A stretch of 64,000 nt of DNA from Paludibacteraceae bacterium (GTDB taxonomy: Bacteria > Bacteroidota > Bacteroidia > Bacteroidales > Paludibacteraceae). The notes beneath the pieces were generated by a model. That model had not been told where the DNA came from and did not search any database. It saw only the letters and a list, made by a program, of their open reading frames with translations. Within the stretch, counting starts at the first letter, position 1, and every line of letters starts with the position of its first letter. The translations under genes were made by a program, and so were the position numbers. This document shows, piece by piece, positions 16,483 to 24,468 of this stretch. The DNA lies in the NCBI GenBank assembly GCA_017451525.1, contig JAFTOD010000003.1, positions 62,001-126,000 on the forward strand, written 5' to 3'.

Positions 16483-16513
16483 TTGCATATCTCGAAAAAA
16501 AGTATTACCTTTG
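16483..16513 (+). promoter_or_regulatory. Promoter of fabD
   Basis: TTGCATAT from 16483 and TACCTTTG 16506-16513, N20 spacing; begins within 2 nt of the upstream stop. Confidence 0.85.
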
Positions 16514-16536
16514 TACCCAATTTCAATTATAATCGT

Positions 16537-17403
16537 ATGACTGCATTTGTATTCCCTGGTCAGGGAGCCCAATTCTCGGGTATGGGCAAAGACCTTTATG
16601 ACGCATATCCAGAAGCACGCACGATGATGTTGCGTGCCAATGATATCCTTGGTTTTTCGCTTACTGACGTTATGTTTGAAGGCACAGACGAAGAATTGCG
16701 CCAAACACGCGTTACGCAACCTGCTATATTTCTTCATTCCATTGTAGCTGGTCGCTTGATGACTACGCTACGACCTAACATGGTGGCAGGTCACAGTTTG
16801 GGTGAGTTCTCTGCTTTGGTAGCAGCAGAAGCCATCAGTTGGGAGGATGGTTTGCGTTTGGTCAGCCAACGTGCACAAGCCATGCAAGAGGCATGCGAAC
16901 TGCAACCAGGTGCTATGGCAGCTGTCTTGGCATTGGCAGACGAGAAAGTTGTGGAAGTATGCGAGAATATTGATGATACCGTGGTTGCTGCCAACTTCAA
17001 TTGCCCTGGTCAGGTGGTTATTTCTGGTTCTATAAGTGGCGTGGAGATGGCGTGCAAGGCTCTGAAGGAAGCGGGTGCTAAGCGTGCACTGAAATTGCCA
17101 GTAGGAGGCGCTTTCCACTCACCGCTCATGCAGCCTGCGGCTGAACGACTACAACAAGCTATTATGCAAACAACTTTCCGTACGCCCGCGTGCGCGGTGT
17201 ATCAAAATGTGAGTGCAAAGGCGGAAACTGATCCAAAGCTGATTCAAAAGCAGGTCTTAGAGCAACTCACTGCTCCTGTTCGTTGGACGCAGAGCGTGCA
17301 GCAAATGATTGCTGACGGAGCGACACATTTCTATGAGTTCGGTCCTGGCGATGTACTCAAGGGCCTCATTCGCAAGATTAACCCCGATGTAGAAGTGGGG
17401 TAG
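16537..17403 (+). CDS. fabD: Malonyl-CoA:ACP transacylase
   Basis: 288-aa cytosolic enzyme that loads malonate onto acyl carrier protein for fatty-acid synthesis. It begins MTAFVFPGQGAQFSGMGKDLY; the nucleophile lies in GHSLGEFSAL (Ser), the arginine in 'SQRAQAMQEA', and the catalytic His in 'GGAFHSPLM'. The open frame extends upstream to 16402, but the promoter at 16483 places the start at ATG 16537. Monocistronic by appearance. Confidence 0.95.
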   Translation: MTAFVFPGQGAQFSGMGKDLYDAYPEARTMMLRANDILGFSLTDVMFEGTDEELRQTRVTQPAIFLHSIVAGRLMTTLRPNMVAGHSLGEFSALVAAEAISWEDGLRLVSQRAQAMQEACELQPGAMAAVLALADEKVVEVCENIDDTVVAANFNCPGQVVISGSISGVEMACKALKEAGAKRALKLPVGGAFHSPLMQPAAERLQQAIMQTTFRTPACAVYQNVSAKAETDPKLIQKQVLEQLTAPVRWTQSVQQMIADGATHFYEFGPGDVLKGLIRKINPDVEVG

Positions 17404-17478
17404 GGTTCGAAGCATATTAACAATATTTTCAAAAACTGCACCTAAACATACGAAAATTAGCAACAATATTGTTGCATT

Positions 17479-17509
17479 TTGCATACTTGAATTAATCGCT
17501 GTAATTTTG
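17479..17509 (+). promoter_or_regulatory. Promoter of the small membrane protein gene, overlapping an inverted repeat
   Basis: TTGCATA from 17479 and TAATTTTG 17502-17509, N20 spacing. An 8-bp inverted repeat AATCGCTG (17494-17501) / CAGCGATT (17510-17517) flanks the -7 box and could also act as a fabD terminator (TTTT follows). Confidence 0.6.
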
Positions 17510-17572
17510 CAGCGATTTTTATTATAGGCTCGTGCCATTAAACCTCAAACCCTTAAAAACCAACCTACAACT

Positions 17573-17986
17573 ATGTTACGCATATCATATCTTTGGACAA
17601 AATTGATGCGCATCCATACCTTTTGGTTGATTCAGGCGCTGTTGGTCATCGGATTTGTTGCTTTCGTATCTTTGTTGCTATTGGATATTTTCCTGACGAA
17701 TCTTTCGTATGAATATGGTTGGATATTAGTTCTTTTGGCGGCAGATGTGCTATTTGACTACCTGATTGTTTTCCTATCTGGTCGTTGGGATAGGCGTAAG
17801 CAGCGTTATGTGCTACCTACGTCTATTACAGTTTTCTTGATTATCCTCACTCTTTCTTGCCTCATCACTTACTATCAATCAGTTTTTATGGGGCAATCGG
17901 GCATGATTCTTTACATAGAACCATTGGTGCTTGCATTGATTATTTTGTTGTTTGCAGTCATCACTAGCCGCCCTTCCGCCCGCTAA
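17573..17986 (+). CDS. Four-helix membrane protein of unknown function
   Basis: 137 aa with four hydrophobic segments (about residues 18-40, 48-70, 80-102, 112-132) and a short cytoplasmic basic loop 'SGRWDRRKQRY' between helices 2 and 3. No family motif recognised. It has its own promoter and is followed after about 35 bp by the promoter of the flavodoxin operon. Confidence 0.6.
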   Translation: MLRISYLWTKLMRIHTFWLIQALLVIGFVAFVSLLLLDIFLTNLSYEYGWILVLLAADVLFDYLIVFLSGRWDRRKQRYVLPTSITVFLIILTLSCLITYYQSVFMGQSGMILYIEPLVLALIILLFAVITSRPSAR

Positions 17987-18019
17987 ACCAATACCTCCAA
18001 TATTTTTTTTATAAAAAAA

Positions 18020-18050
18020 TTGCATATTAAGTAAATTTTCATTACCTTTG
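18020..18050 (+). promoter_or_regulatory. Promoter of the flavodoxin/lpd operon
   Basis: TTGCATAT from 18020 and TACCTTTG 18043-18050, N20 spacing. Confidence 0.85.
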
Positions 18051-18082
18051 CACCCGAAACCCAACTTATCGGGTCTATCATT

Positions 18083-18700
18083 ATGCGCGTACTATTAATC
18101 AACGGTAGCCCCCGTGCAAAGGGCAATACGAGCATTGCGCTTGCCGAAGTGGCTAAAACGCTCGAATCCGAAGGCATTACCACCTTGACGGTTCATATTG
18201 GTAATCAGCCTATTCGTGGCTGTGTCGCTTGTGGTGCATGCAGGAAGTTCAACTCCTTGTGTGCTTTTTCCGATCCTCTCTACGACCAACTTCGTGCTAT
18301 CGTGGAAGAGGGCATCGACGGTCTTGTCGTTGGGTCACCAGTCTATTATGCAGGTCCTAATGGCTCGCTCTGCGCATTGCTCGACCGCCTCTTCTATTCC
18401 AGTGGCGCCCTTATGGCTTATAAGCCAGCGGCTGCTGTGGCTGTATGCAGAAGGGGTGGAGCAAGTGCTACCTTCGACCGACTCAACAAGTACTTCACCA
18501 TCAACAATATGCCCGTCGTGCCATCCCAATACTGGAATAGTGTTCACGGTGCTGCTGCTGGCGAAGCATTACAGGATCTCGAGGGATTGCAGACTATGCG
18601 TACACTCGCGCGCAATATGGCTTGGATGCTACGCGACCTCAACCGCGAACATATCCCTACAGCCGAAGATAAGAAACTCAAAACCAGTTTTATACGATGA
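18083..18700 (+). CDS. Flavodoxin-family NAD(P)H-dependent FMN reductase
   Basis: 205-aa protein with the N-terminal FMN phosphate loop LLINGSPRAKGNTSIAL, the 'CVACGACRKFNSLC' cysteine cluster characteristic of the multimeric (iron-sulfur-flavoprotein-like) branch, and the flavin-contact 'GSPVYYAGPNGSLCALLDRLFYSSG'. It probably reduces flavin or quinones, or passes electrons to a redox partner. It overlaps the next gene (ATGA at 18697-18700), implying translational coupling with the Cys-rich C_GCAxxG protein. Confidence 0.88.
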   Translation: MRVLLINGSPRAKGNTSIALAEVAKTLESEGITTLTVHIGNQPIRGCVACGACRKFNSLCAFSDPLYDQLRAIVEEGIDGLVVGSPVYYAGPNGSLCALLDRLFYSSGALMAYKPAAAVAVCRRGGASATFDRLNKYFTINNMPVVPSQYWNSVHGAAAGEALQDLEGLQTMRTLARNMAWMLRDLNREHIPTAEDKKLKTSFIR

Positions 18701-19158
18701 CCGAACAAGAGATACAACAAAGAGTTGATAAAGCCGTAGCGCTCTTCAAGCAGGGATTCAACTGTAGCCAATCCGTCTTTGCTGCGTGTGCCGATCTGTA
18801 TGGCATCAATGATGAGGCATTGGCATTGCGCCTATCGGCTTCTTTTGGTGGTGGGATAGGGCGCATGCGCCAAACATGTGGAGCAGCATGTGGTATGTTC
18901 CTATTGGCGGGCTTGCACAACGGCAGTGCTATACCTCATGATGCTGATGGCAAAAAGCAAAACTACGCTTTGGTACAAGATCTTGCAGCACAATTCAAAG
19001 CCGAGAATGGTAGTTTGATTTGCGCTGAGTTGCTTGGTATCGCACCCAAGCCGCAAGATCCCCAACCTGAAGCGCGTACCGAAGCATACTACCAGAAGCG
19101 ACCATGTGCTGATATGGTTGCATCGGCTGTGCGTATATTCCTAACACAACATTCCTAA
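18697..19158 (+). CDS. C_GCAxxG_C_C family redox-type protein
   Basis: 153 aa. Matches the family pattern: 'GFNCSQSVFAA' then 'FGGGIGRMRQTCGAACGMFLLAG' and later Cys residues ('LICAELLG', 'KRPCADMV'). Family members are small cysteine-rich proteins thought to bind a metal or take part in electron transfer; the exact role is not established. The start codon overlaps the flavodoxin stop. Confidence 0.9.
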   Translation: MTEQEIQQRVDKAVALFKQGFNCSQSVFAACADLYGINDEALALRLSASFGGGIGRMRQTCGAACGMFLLAGLHNGSAIPHDADGKKQNYALVQDLAAQFKAENGSLICAELLGIAPKPQDPQPEARTEAYYQKRPCADMVASAVRIFLTQHS

Positions 19159-19167
19159 TTCAACATT

Positions 19168-21042
19168 ATGAAACATCTTTCTCTTCTTCTCATTTCCATC
19201 TTTGCAATTGGACAATCCTTTGCTTTCAATTGCCATGTCACCCCTGCCGATTCATTGCCTGCATACTATGCCTCTATTGATGGCACAAGTGGCAAAGAAC
19301 TTTTATCGGCGATCCAACAAGTGGCTAAGATAGGCTACCGAACTACTGACTTCCGCTATGACAGCGTATGGCTTGCATTCAAATACACTGATATTCGTCC
19401 TGATGGACTAATCTGGGAGATATATAGCGATTGCAACTTCGAGTACGAAAAAGATCGCACATCCAATACGAGCCAAACAGGAGAATGCAAAGGCTACAAC
19501 CGCGAACATGCCATGTGCCAATCGTGGTTTGGAAAAAAAAGCAATGAGGATTTATATGATTTGCATGGAAATAAAGCAAGTTCGAGCATGAAGAATACTC
19601 CTGGCTCAGACATCTTCCATATTTATCCTGCCAGCTATGGCATGAATAGTCGCCGTGGTAATCGTCCGTATGGCGAAGTGCTTACTGCTGCAAACACCTC
19701 TGGCAATGGCACCAAGTATGGTACGCCTGTTACCACGAAGTCTGTTACTAATAGCATAGCAGGAGCGTATGTAGAGGGAACAATAACAGTGAGCACCAAT
19801 GTGTTGGAACCTGCTGACGAATACAAAGGCGACATCGCACGTAGTTATTTCGGCACGATGGTCAAGTGGGCAGGCGAATGGGCATTCAATAAAAACGAAT
19901 TAGGAAATGTGATTTTCGATGCTACTATCGATGCAGATACACACTATGGTCCAGAGAATAACTATGGTTTTACTGACTATGGACTGGCTCTGATGCTCAG
20001 TTGGCACCGCCAAGACCCTGTGTCGCAAAAAGAGGTGGATCGCAACAATGGTATCCAGAAGACACAAGGCAATCGCAATCCATTCATTGACTATCCTTAT
20101 CTCGCTGAGTTCATTTGGGGTGAGAAGTCAGGACAAGTACTGGATTTTGATCAACTGCTTTGTTCTACAGACGAACTTTTCGAACTGGGGGTTAGCAAAG
20201 GTTATTTGGGCGAAGTGCAAGATATGCAATTAGATACCATCTTATGGATGGTCGGTGACACACAATACGATTGCACATACCATCTCCATGGTAGCAAAGT
20301 GAAAAACTTGCCCGGAGCTCCTTCTTCATGCAGTGCAACCAGTTCTACTTTCATGGGTTGGACCGACAGCCCTATGACGGAGGTCAGTGCTGATGCGCCT
20401 ATTATTTTATATACTAAAGTCGCTGATTTTCCTGCGATCAATACCAACACTGCTTACTACGCAGTCTTCGCACAGAAAACAACCTCAGAAATTATCGGAC
20501 AAACCATAACGCTCAATAAAGCAGATTCTACAGATTGGACACTCACCAACCTCAAGCAAAAGTCCAATAATACCGACGGCGCATACTGGTTACTCGTTAA
20601 AGATGCATCCATCACTTCGCCTGTGATTGACCTACAAACACTCGATTCTATTGCAATGAATATACGTAGTTATCAAAGCAAAACTACTGTATCTATCTCT
20701 GTTAATGGTAATTCACTTGGTACACTCTCTGCTGAGACCAACAGCATACAGCGCTACGTATGGTCAGCACCTGAACTAACGGGCAGCCAATCTGTAACCT
20801 TCACTGGCATAAACGGTACGGCAAGTTACGGAGTTGGAATCAATGCCATTTCGTTGTATTTAGGTGGTGCAAAGGCTACTTACACCAATTACCTCACCCA
20901 TTGCGATGATGGACCTGCTACTTTATTAACGACACCTAATGTCAATAATTCGATACGCAAGATTATTCGCAACGGACAATTGCTAATCATACACAATGGT
21001 CAAATTTATAATACCCTCGGCAACAATATTGAACAATTTTGA
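19168..21042 (+). CDS. Secreted endonuclease I-family nuclease with C-terminal sorting-like tail
   Basis: 624 aa with signal peptide (MKHLSLLLISIFAIGQSFA). Residues ~85-330 form an Endonuclease_1 domain: GYNREHAMCQSWF (catalytic His) and 'SDIFHIYPASYGMNSRRGNRPYGEV'. The middle carries a cysteine-containing repeat-like region (GAPSSCSATSSTFMGWTD) and a beta-rich domain. The C-terminus KIIRNGQLLIIHNGQIYNTLGNNIEQF resembles the tail of the DUF4465 protein and is probably a short T9SS-type sorting module, so the enzyme is likely surface-bound or released to scavenge extracellular DNA. lpd follows after 9 bp. Confidence 0.88.
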   Translation: MKHLSLLLISIFAIGQSFAFNCHVTPADSLPAYYASIDGTSGKELLSAIQQVAKIGYRTTDFRYDSVWLAFKYTDIRPDGLIWEIYSDCNFEYEKDRTSNTSQTGECKGYNREHAMCQSWFGKKSNEDLYDLHGNKASSSMKNTPGSDIFHIYPASYGMNSRRGNRPYGEVLTAANTSGNGTKYGTPVTTKSVTNSIAGAYVEGTITVSTNVLEPADEYKGDIARSYFGTMVKWAGEWAFNKNELGNVIFDATIDADTHYGPENNYGFTDYGLALMLSWHRQDPVSQKEVDRNNGIQKTQGNRNPFIDYPYLAEFIWGEKSGQVLDFDQLLCSTDELFELGVSKGYLGEVQDMQLDTILWMVGDTQYDCTYHLHGSKVKNLPGAPSSCSATSSTFMGWTDSPMTEVSADAPIILYTKVADFPAINTNTAYYAVFAQKTTSEIIGQTITLNKADSTDWTLTNLKQKSNNTDGAYWLLVKDASITSPVIDLQTLDSIAMNIRSYQSKTTVSISVNGNSLGTLSAETNSIQRYVWSAPELTGSQSVTFTGINGTASYGVGINAISLYLGGAKATYTNYLTHCDDGPATLLTTPNVNNSIRKIIRNGQLLIIHNGQIYNTLGNNIEQF

Positions 21043-21051
21043 ACCACAAAT

Positions 21052-22440
21052 ATGAAATACTTCCTCGCAATTATTGGCGGTGGTCCTGCAGGATATACTG
21101 CCGCAGAAATAGCTTCTAAAGCTGGTAAAGATGTCATTATCTTCGAGCAGAACGCATTAGGTGGCACATGCCTCAATGTAGGATGTATCCCCACCAAGAC
21201 GCTACTCTATAGTGCCAAGCAGTACTACAACGCTACTCATGCGGATAAGTATGGCGTCAAGGCAGAGGGAGTCGCTTTTGATTATACCAAGATCGTGCAA
21301 CGCAAGACCAAAGTAGTGCGCAAACTCGTGGCTGGTATCAAGCAAAAGCTCAACAACGAGCATTGCACCGTCATTATGGGAGCAGCTTCTGTCCTTAGTC
21401 GCACCGATGACCAAGTCATTATCGCTTGTGGCGAGGAGCAGTACGAAGCAGACAACCTACTGATTTGCACGGGCTCAACCAATTTCGTTCCTCCTATTCC
21501 AGGTATCAAGGACAATCCTGCCGTATGGGATTCTACTGATGCATTGGACAGCAAGCAGCTACCATCATCTATGATTATCGTAGGCGGTGGAGTGATTGGT
21601 ATGGAGTTTGCTACCTTGTACCATGAGCTCGGCGTACCTGTCACCGTCATCGAAGCCATGCCTACTATCCTGCCCAACCTCGATCAAGAGATTGTCAACA
21701 TACTCCTTGAGAAATACCGCAAAGCAGGTATTCAAATCCTAACCGACACTAAGGTGACCGAAGTGCAGGGCAATAGGGTAGTGACCACCAATGGCGAATA
21801 CGAGGCAGAGCATATCCTTGTATCAGTAGGCAGACGCGCCAATATGCAGGGACTCGAAGCGCTCACTGATATTGAGATACATCGTGGAGGTATTGTGGTG
21901 GATGAGTTCATGCGCACCAACCTTAAGAATGTCTATGCCGCAGGTGATGTTACGGGCAAGATTATGCTCGCGCATGTGGCAAGCCGTCAAGCAGAAGTGG
22001 CAGTAGGTCGTATGCTCAAGCAGTTGCCTCTCCAACGCATTGCCTACAACGCTATTCCTAGCGTAGTTTATACCAATCCCGAGATTGCATGCGTTGGATT
22101 GACTGAGAAGGATCTTAATGAGATACACGAGGGCGACTTCGCGCCATCTATGTCCACCGACGAGCCATTTGTACCATACGAAGTGCACCAACTTCCAATG
22201 ACTTATTCAGGACGTTTTGTGGCTGAAAACGAAGGTGAGATGGGACTCTGCAAAGTGATTGTAGATAAACGCAGCAAGACCGTTATGGGCGTACATATGA
22301 TTGGCAACCCATGCTCCGAGTTCGTGGCAGCTGCTAGTTTCGCTGTCAGAATGGGTTATACAGTTGCCGAATTCAAGCAAGTTGTCTTCCCACACCCAAC
22401 GGTGGCTGAAGTACTCCGCGAAACAATCGCCGAACTATAG
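21052..22440 (+). CDS. lpdA: Dihydrolipoyl dehydrogenase (E3)
   Basis: 462-aa FAD enzyme that reoxidises lipoyl groups of 2-oxoacid dehydrogenases or the glycine cleavage system. GGGPAGYTAAEIA (FAD site), redox disulfide GGTCLNVGCIP (two Cys, four residues apart), NAD site GGGVIGMEFA, and the C-terminal 'HPHPTVAEVLRE'-like FPHPTVAEVLRE with the catalytic His. Last gene of the operon starting at 18083. The intrinsic terminator overlaps the stop codon. No lipoyl-complex partners are adjacent, and its pairing with a secreted nuclease is unexplained. Confidence 0.95.
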   Translation: MKYFLAIIGGGPAGYTAAEIASKAGKDVIIFEQNALGGTCLNVGCIPTKTLLYSAKQYYNATHADKYGVKAEGVAFDYTKIVQRKTKVVRKLVAGIKQKLNNEHCTVIMGAASVLSRTDDQVIIACGEEQYEADNLLICTGSTNFVPPIPGIKDNPAVWDSTDALDSKQLPSSMIIVGGGVIGMEFATLYHELGVPVTVIEAMPTILPNLDQEIVNILLEKYRKAGIQILTDTKVTEVQGNRVVTTNGEYEAEHILVSVGRRANMQGLEALTDIEIHRGGIVVDEFMRTNLKNVYAAGDVTGKIMLAHVASRQAEVAVGRMLKQLPLQRIAYNAIPSVVYTNPEIACVGLTEKDLNEIHEGDFAPSMSTDEPFVPYEVHQLPMTYSGRFVAENEGEMGLCKVIVDKRSKTVMGVHMIGNPCSEFVAAASFAVRMGYTVAEFKQVVFPHPTVAEVLRETIAEL

Positions 22441-22452
22441 TTCGGCGATTTT
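22425..22452 (+). terminator. Intrinsic terminator overlapping the lpdA stop
   Basis: Perfect 11-bp stem AATCGCCGAAC / GTTCGGCGATT with a TATA loop, then TTT. Confidence 0.9.
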
Positions 22453-22491
22453 CACGGATAACAAGTTGCTGGTAAGCATAGAATAAAAATA

Positions 22492-22584
22492 GTCCCGAAT
22501 TTGTATAAGCAATTTCGGGACCACGATAGGAGATCTATAGGACATCTATGGGCTTTCTGTGGCTTTCGGAGGCTTTCGGAAGCC
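22492..22584. repeat. Hairpin plus 10/11-bp degenerate tandem array
   Basis: GTCCCGAA (22492-22499) / TTCGGGAC (22514-22521) hairpin, then units ATCTATAGGAC, ATCTATGGGCT (22533-22554) grading into TTTCTGTGGC, TTTCGGAGGC, TTTCGGAAGCC (22554-22584). First part of the 830-bp gene-free stretch 22441-23270. Confidence 0.7.
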
Positions 22585-22620
22585 ACTTTTGTGGCAAATT
22601 ATGGGCATACTGCAAGTTCT

Positions 22621-22688
22621 CTTCGGGCTACGCGACCTGAAGGAGTGCGACGGAACGCACTCCGAGCGCAGCGCCCGAAGAGTCCCCA
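22621..22688. repeat. Dispersed two-stem element, copy 2 (GGAGTGC stem)
   Basis: Outer stem CTTCGGGC / GCCCGAAG and inner stem GGAGTGCG / CGCACTCC, then AGTCCCCAC; see copy 1 at 6873. A partial third copy (CTTCGGGTTACGCGA) is at 57780-57794. Confidence 0.8.
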
Positions 22689-22714
22689 CTCTGAGGAATC
22701 AGCGCAAGCATAGA

Positions 22715-22769
22715 ACAAATGAGCACATCTGTCGCCTAAATGTGCCCTATTTGTGGGCGAAATTTGGCT
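22715..22769. repeat. 11-bp tandem array (TAAATGTGCCC type)
   Basis: Five 11-bp units: ACAAATGAGCA, CATCTGTCGCC, TAAATGTGCCC, TATTTGTGGGC, GAAATTTGGCT, sharing an ATnTGTGnCC core. Confidence 0.7.
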
Positions 22770-22920
22770 GATTGTACCCTTCGAAAGCACTTCGTTATCA
22801 CTGCGATGTCCATCGGTGGCTACTTGAGAGAGAAAGATTGCACATTGTTTAGAAACTGATGATGCAACCATTTCAGTAATTAAGTCAACCTTTTTTAGGT
22901 TTAGTCAGTTTTAGTTAGAG

Positions 22921-23065
22921 TTCTTTGGTCGTCCTTGGTTTGTCTTTGGTTCGTTCTTGGTTATTAACACGGAGCATATATACAAGGTACAAGGGAAAGG
23001 AATCTTAATAAATGTGCTTTTTTCGAAAAAGTACCCGAATACTATTCGGGAGTAATGGATAAAGA
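22921..23065. repeat. Large dispersed repeat, copy 1 (11-bp array plus hairpin)
   Basis: An 11-bp array of TCTTTGGTTCG-type units (22922-22964) followed by conserved AGCACGG/AACACGG, AAGGTACAA, TTAATAAA-GTGCTTTTTT and hairpin CCCGAAT-ACT-ATTCGGG (23034-23050) with TAATGGATAAAGA. The same order of blocks is found at 35080-35224. Confidence 0.85.
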
Positions 23066-23183
23066 AAATTAAAAAGAGAGCATTTAGGTAGGGAATACCC
23101 TCTTTAAGGTTATAGGAAGGCGTGCCGCCTATTGGATGCCGCGTAGCGGCTACTGGTTCAATGAGAAAGGGTTTGGCACGGGA

Positions 23184-23211
23184 TTTGACATTTGACAATT
23201 AACAGTTAACT
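23184..23211. repeat. Heptamer array TTTGACA
   Basis: TTTGACA, TTTGACA, ATTAACA, GTTAACT in register, 60 bp before the hydrolase start. Confidence 0.7.
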
Positions 23212-23270
23212 ACAACTCGCCTCCATTGTCAGGGGAGGGATTGAAGATATTAAACCAAAAACGTAAAACT

Positions 23271-24353
23271 ATGAAAGGAAACATCTTAGTCATCGCTCTG
23301 ATGACATGGGCAATGGCGTTGCCCGAAGCAAAAGCGTGTACAGGTATCACACTGCACACACAAAGTAATCAACCCATCACAGCACGCAGCATCGAATGGG
23401 CTGCTACACCACTAAATGCGATGTTTGTGGTAGTACCACGAGGACAGAAACAAACATCGTTTCTGCCTGACGGCACAACACAAGGCAAAGAGTTTATTGC
23501 CAACTACGGCTACGTAGGCATAGCCGTGGAAGATGATGCATTCGTGATGGAAGGCGTTAACGAAGCAGGATTAGGTGCTGGGCTATTCTATTTCCCCGAA
23601 TATGGCAAATACATGCCATACAAAGAGGAAGATAAGTCGTTGTGCGTGAGCGATATGCAGTTTGTGGCATGGGTGCTGAGTTCGTGTGCTACCATCGACG
23701 AACTGGTGGCACTGATGCCAACAATTCGTGTGATAGGTACCGACCCTCGTGCCTCTACCGTACACTGGAGAGTGACAGAGCCATCGGGTAGGCAAGTGGT
23801 GATAGAGATAGTGGATGAAGAAGTGAAAATACATGAGAATCCACTAGGCGTGCTGACCAATTCGCCCGAGTTGACGTGGCATATCACTAATCTGAATAAC
23901 TATGTAAACATGATGGCAGGCACCGTAAAAGAGCGTGAGATGGGTTCGCTGAAACTGAAAGCCATTAGCGGAGGCACAGGATTGCAAGGCATACCCGGCG
24001 ATATGACGTCCACAAGCCGATTTGTACGTGCAGCCATACTACAGAGTACGGCACCCACATTGGCAACCGCAGAAGAGACTGTGGCACAAGCATTTCATTT
24101 GATGAATAATTTTGATATTCCTATTGGAATACAATTTAGCAACCCTGAAGAAGTGCCCAACATGCCAAGTGCGACGCAGATAACGATAGTGTCAGACTTG
24201 CAAAATCAACGTTTGTACTATCGCACGATGTACAATAGTAATATACGCTGCATCGACCTAAAGAAGATTGATTTTAAGCGAACGGACTTTCAAGTGAGAG
24301 GGCTGGAGAAGAGTCGAATGCAACCGATAGAACAATTGACAATTGACAATTGA
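23271..24353 (+). CDS. Choloylglycine hydrolase-family Ntn amidase (bile salt hydrolase / penicillin V acylase-like), exported
   Basis: 360 aa. Signal peptide of about 22 residues ending EAKA; the next residue is Cys23, which would become the N-terminal nucleophile of this linear amide hydrolase family (CTGITLHT, then ARSIEW). Also visible are 'EGVNEAGLGAGLFYFP', 'TNSPELTWHITNLNNY' (the catalytic Asn region) and the late Arg in 'SNIRCIDL'. Exported, so it could act on bile salts, N-acyl amino acids or acyl-homoserine lactones; substrate not decidable here. No consensus promoter was seen. The last codons and stop lie in a heptamer array (24332-24359). Confidence 0.85.
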   Translation: MKGNILVIALMTWAMALPEAKACTGITLHTQSNQPITARSIEWAATPLNAMFVVVPRGQKQTSFLPDGTTQGKEFIANYGYVGIAVEDDAFVMEGVNEAGLGAGLFYFPEYGKYMPYKEEDKSLCVSDMQFVAWVLSSCATIDELVALMPTIRVIGTDPRASTVHWRVTEPSGRQVVIEIVDEEVKIHENPLGVLTNSPELTWHITNLNNYVNMMAGTVKEREMGSLKLKAISGGTGLQGIPGDMTSTSRFVRAAILQSTAPTLATAEETVAQAFHLMNNFDIPIGIQFSNPEEVPNMPSATQITIVSDLQNQRLYYRTMYNSNIRCIDLKKIDFKRTDFQVRGLEKSRMQPIEQLTIDN

Positions 24354-24359
24354 CAATTG
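24332..24359. repeat. Heptamer array ACAATTG x4 across a stop codon
   Basis: Four exact ACAATTG units; the TGA stop of the hydrolase (24351-24353) is created by the array. A GGACGGCGC...GCGCCTAT element follows at 24383-24403. Confidence 0.9.
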
Positions 24360-24418
24360 AGGACGCTGCGCTATGGGATAATGGACGGCGCATAGCGCCT
24401 ATAGGGTATTGGAATTAA

Positions 24419-24450
24419 AAAAAAGAGTTGCCGAAGGGGCAACTCTTTTT
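24419..24450. terminator. Bidirectional terminator between the hydrolase gene and ppdK
   Basis: GAGTTGCC (24425-24432) / GGCAACTC (24438-24445) with A-run and T-run flanks; serves both convergent genes. Confidence 0.85.
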
Positions 24451-24468
24451 TTATTATTGAGAGTGGTC

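Noticed and set aside
17494-17520. Inverted repeat after fabD as a plain terminator
   Set aside because: The -7 box TAATTTTG of a promoter with exact N20 spacing lies in the loop, so it was listed with the promoter; a dual role remains possible.
22911-23198. 95-aa minus-strand frame in the repeat-rich gap
   Set aside because: It spans the dispersed repeat also present at 35080, where the frame is not kept; no promoter or family match.
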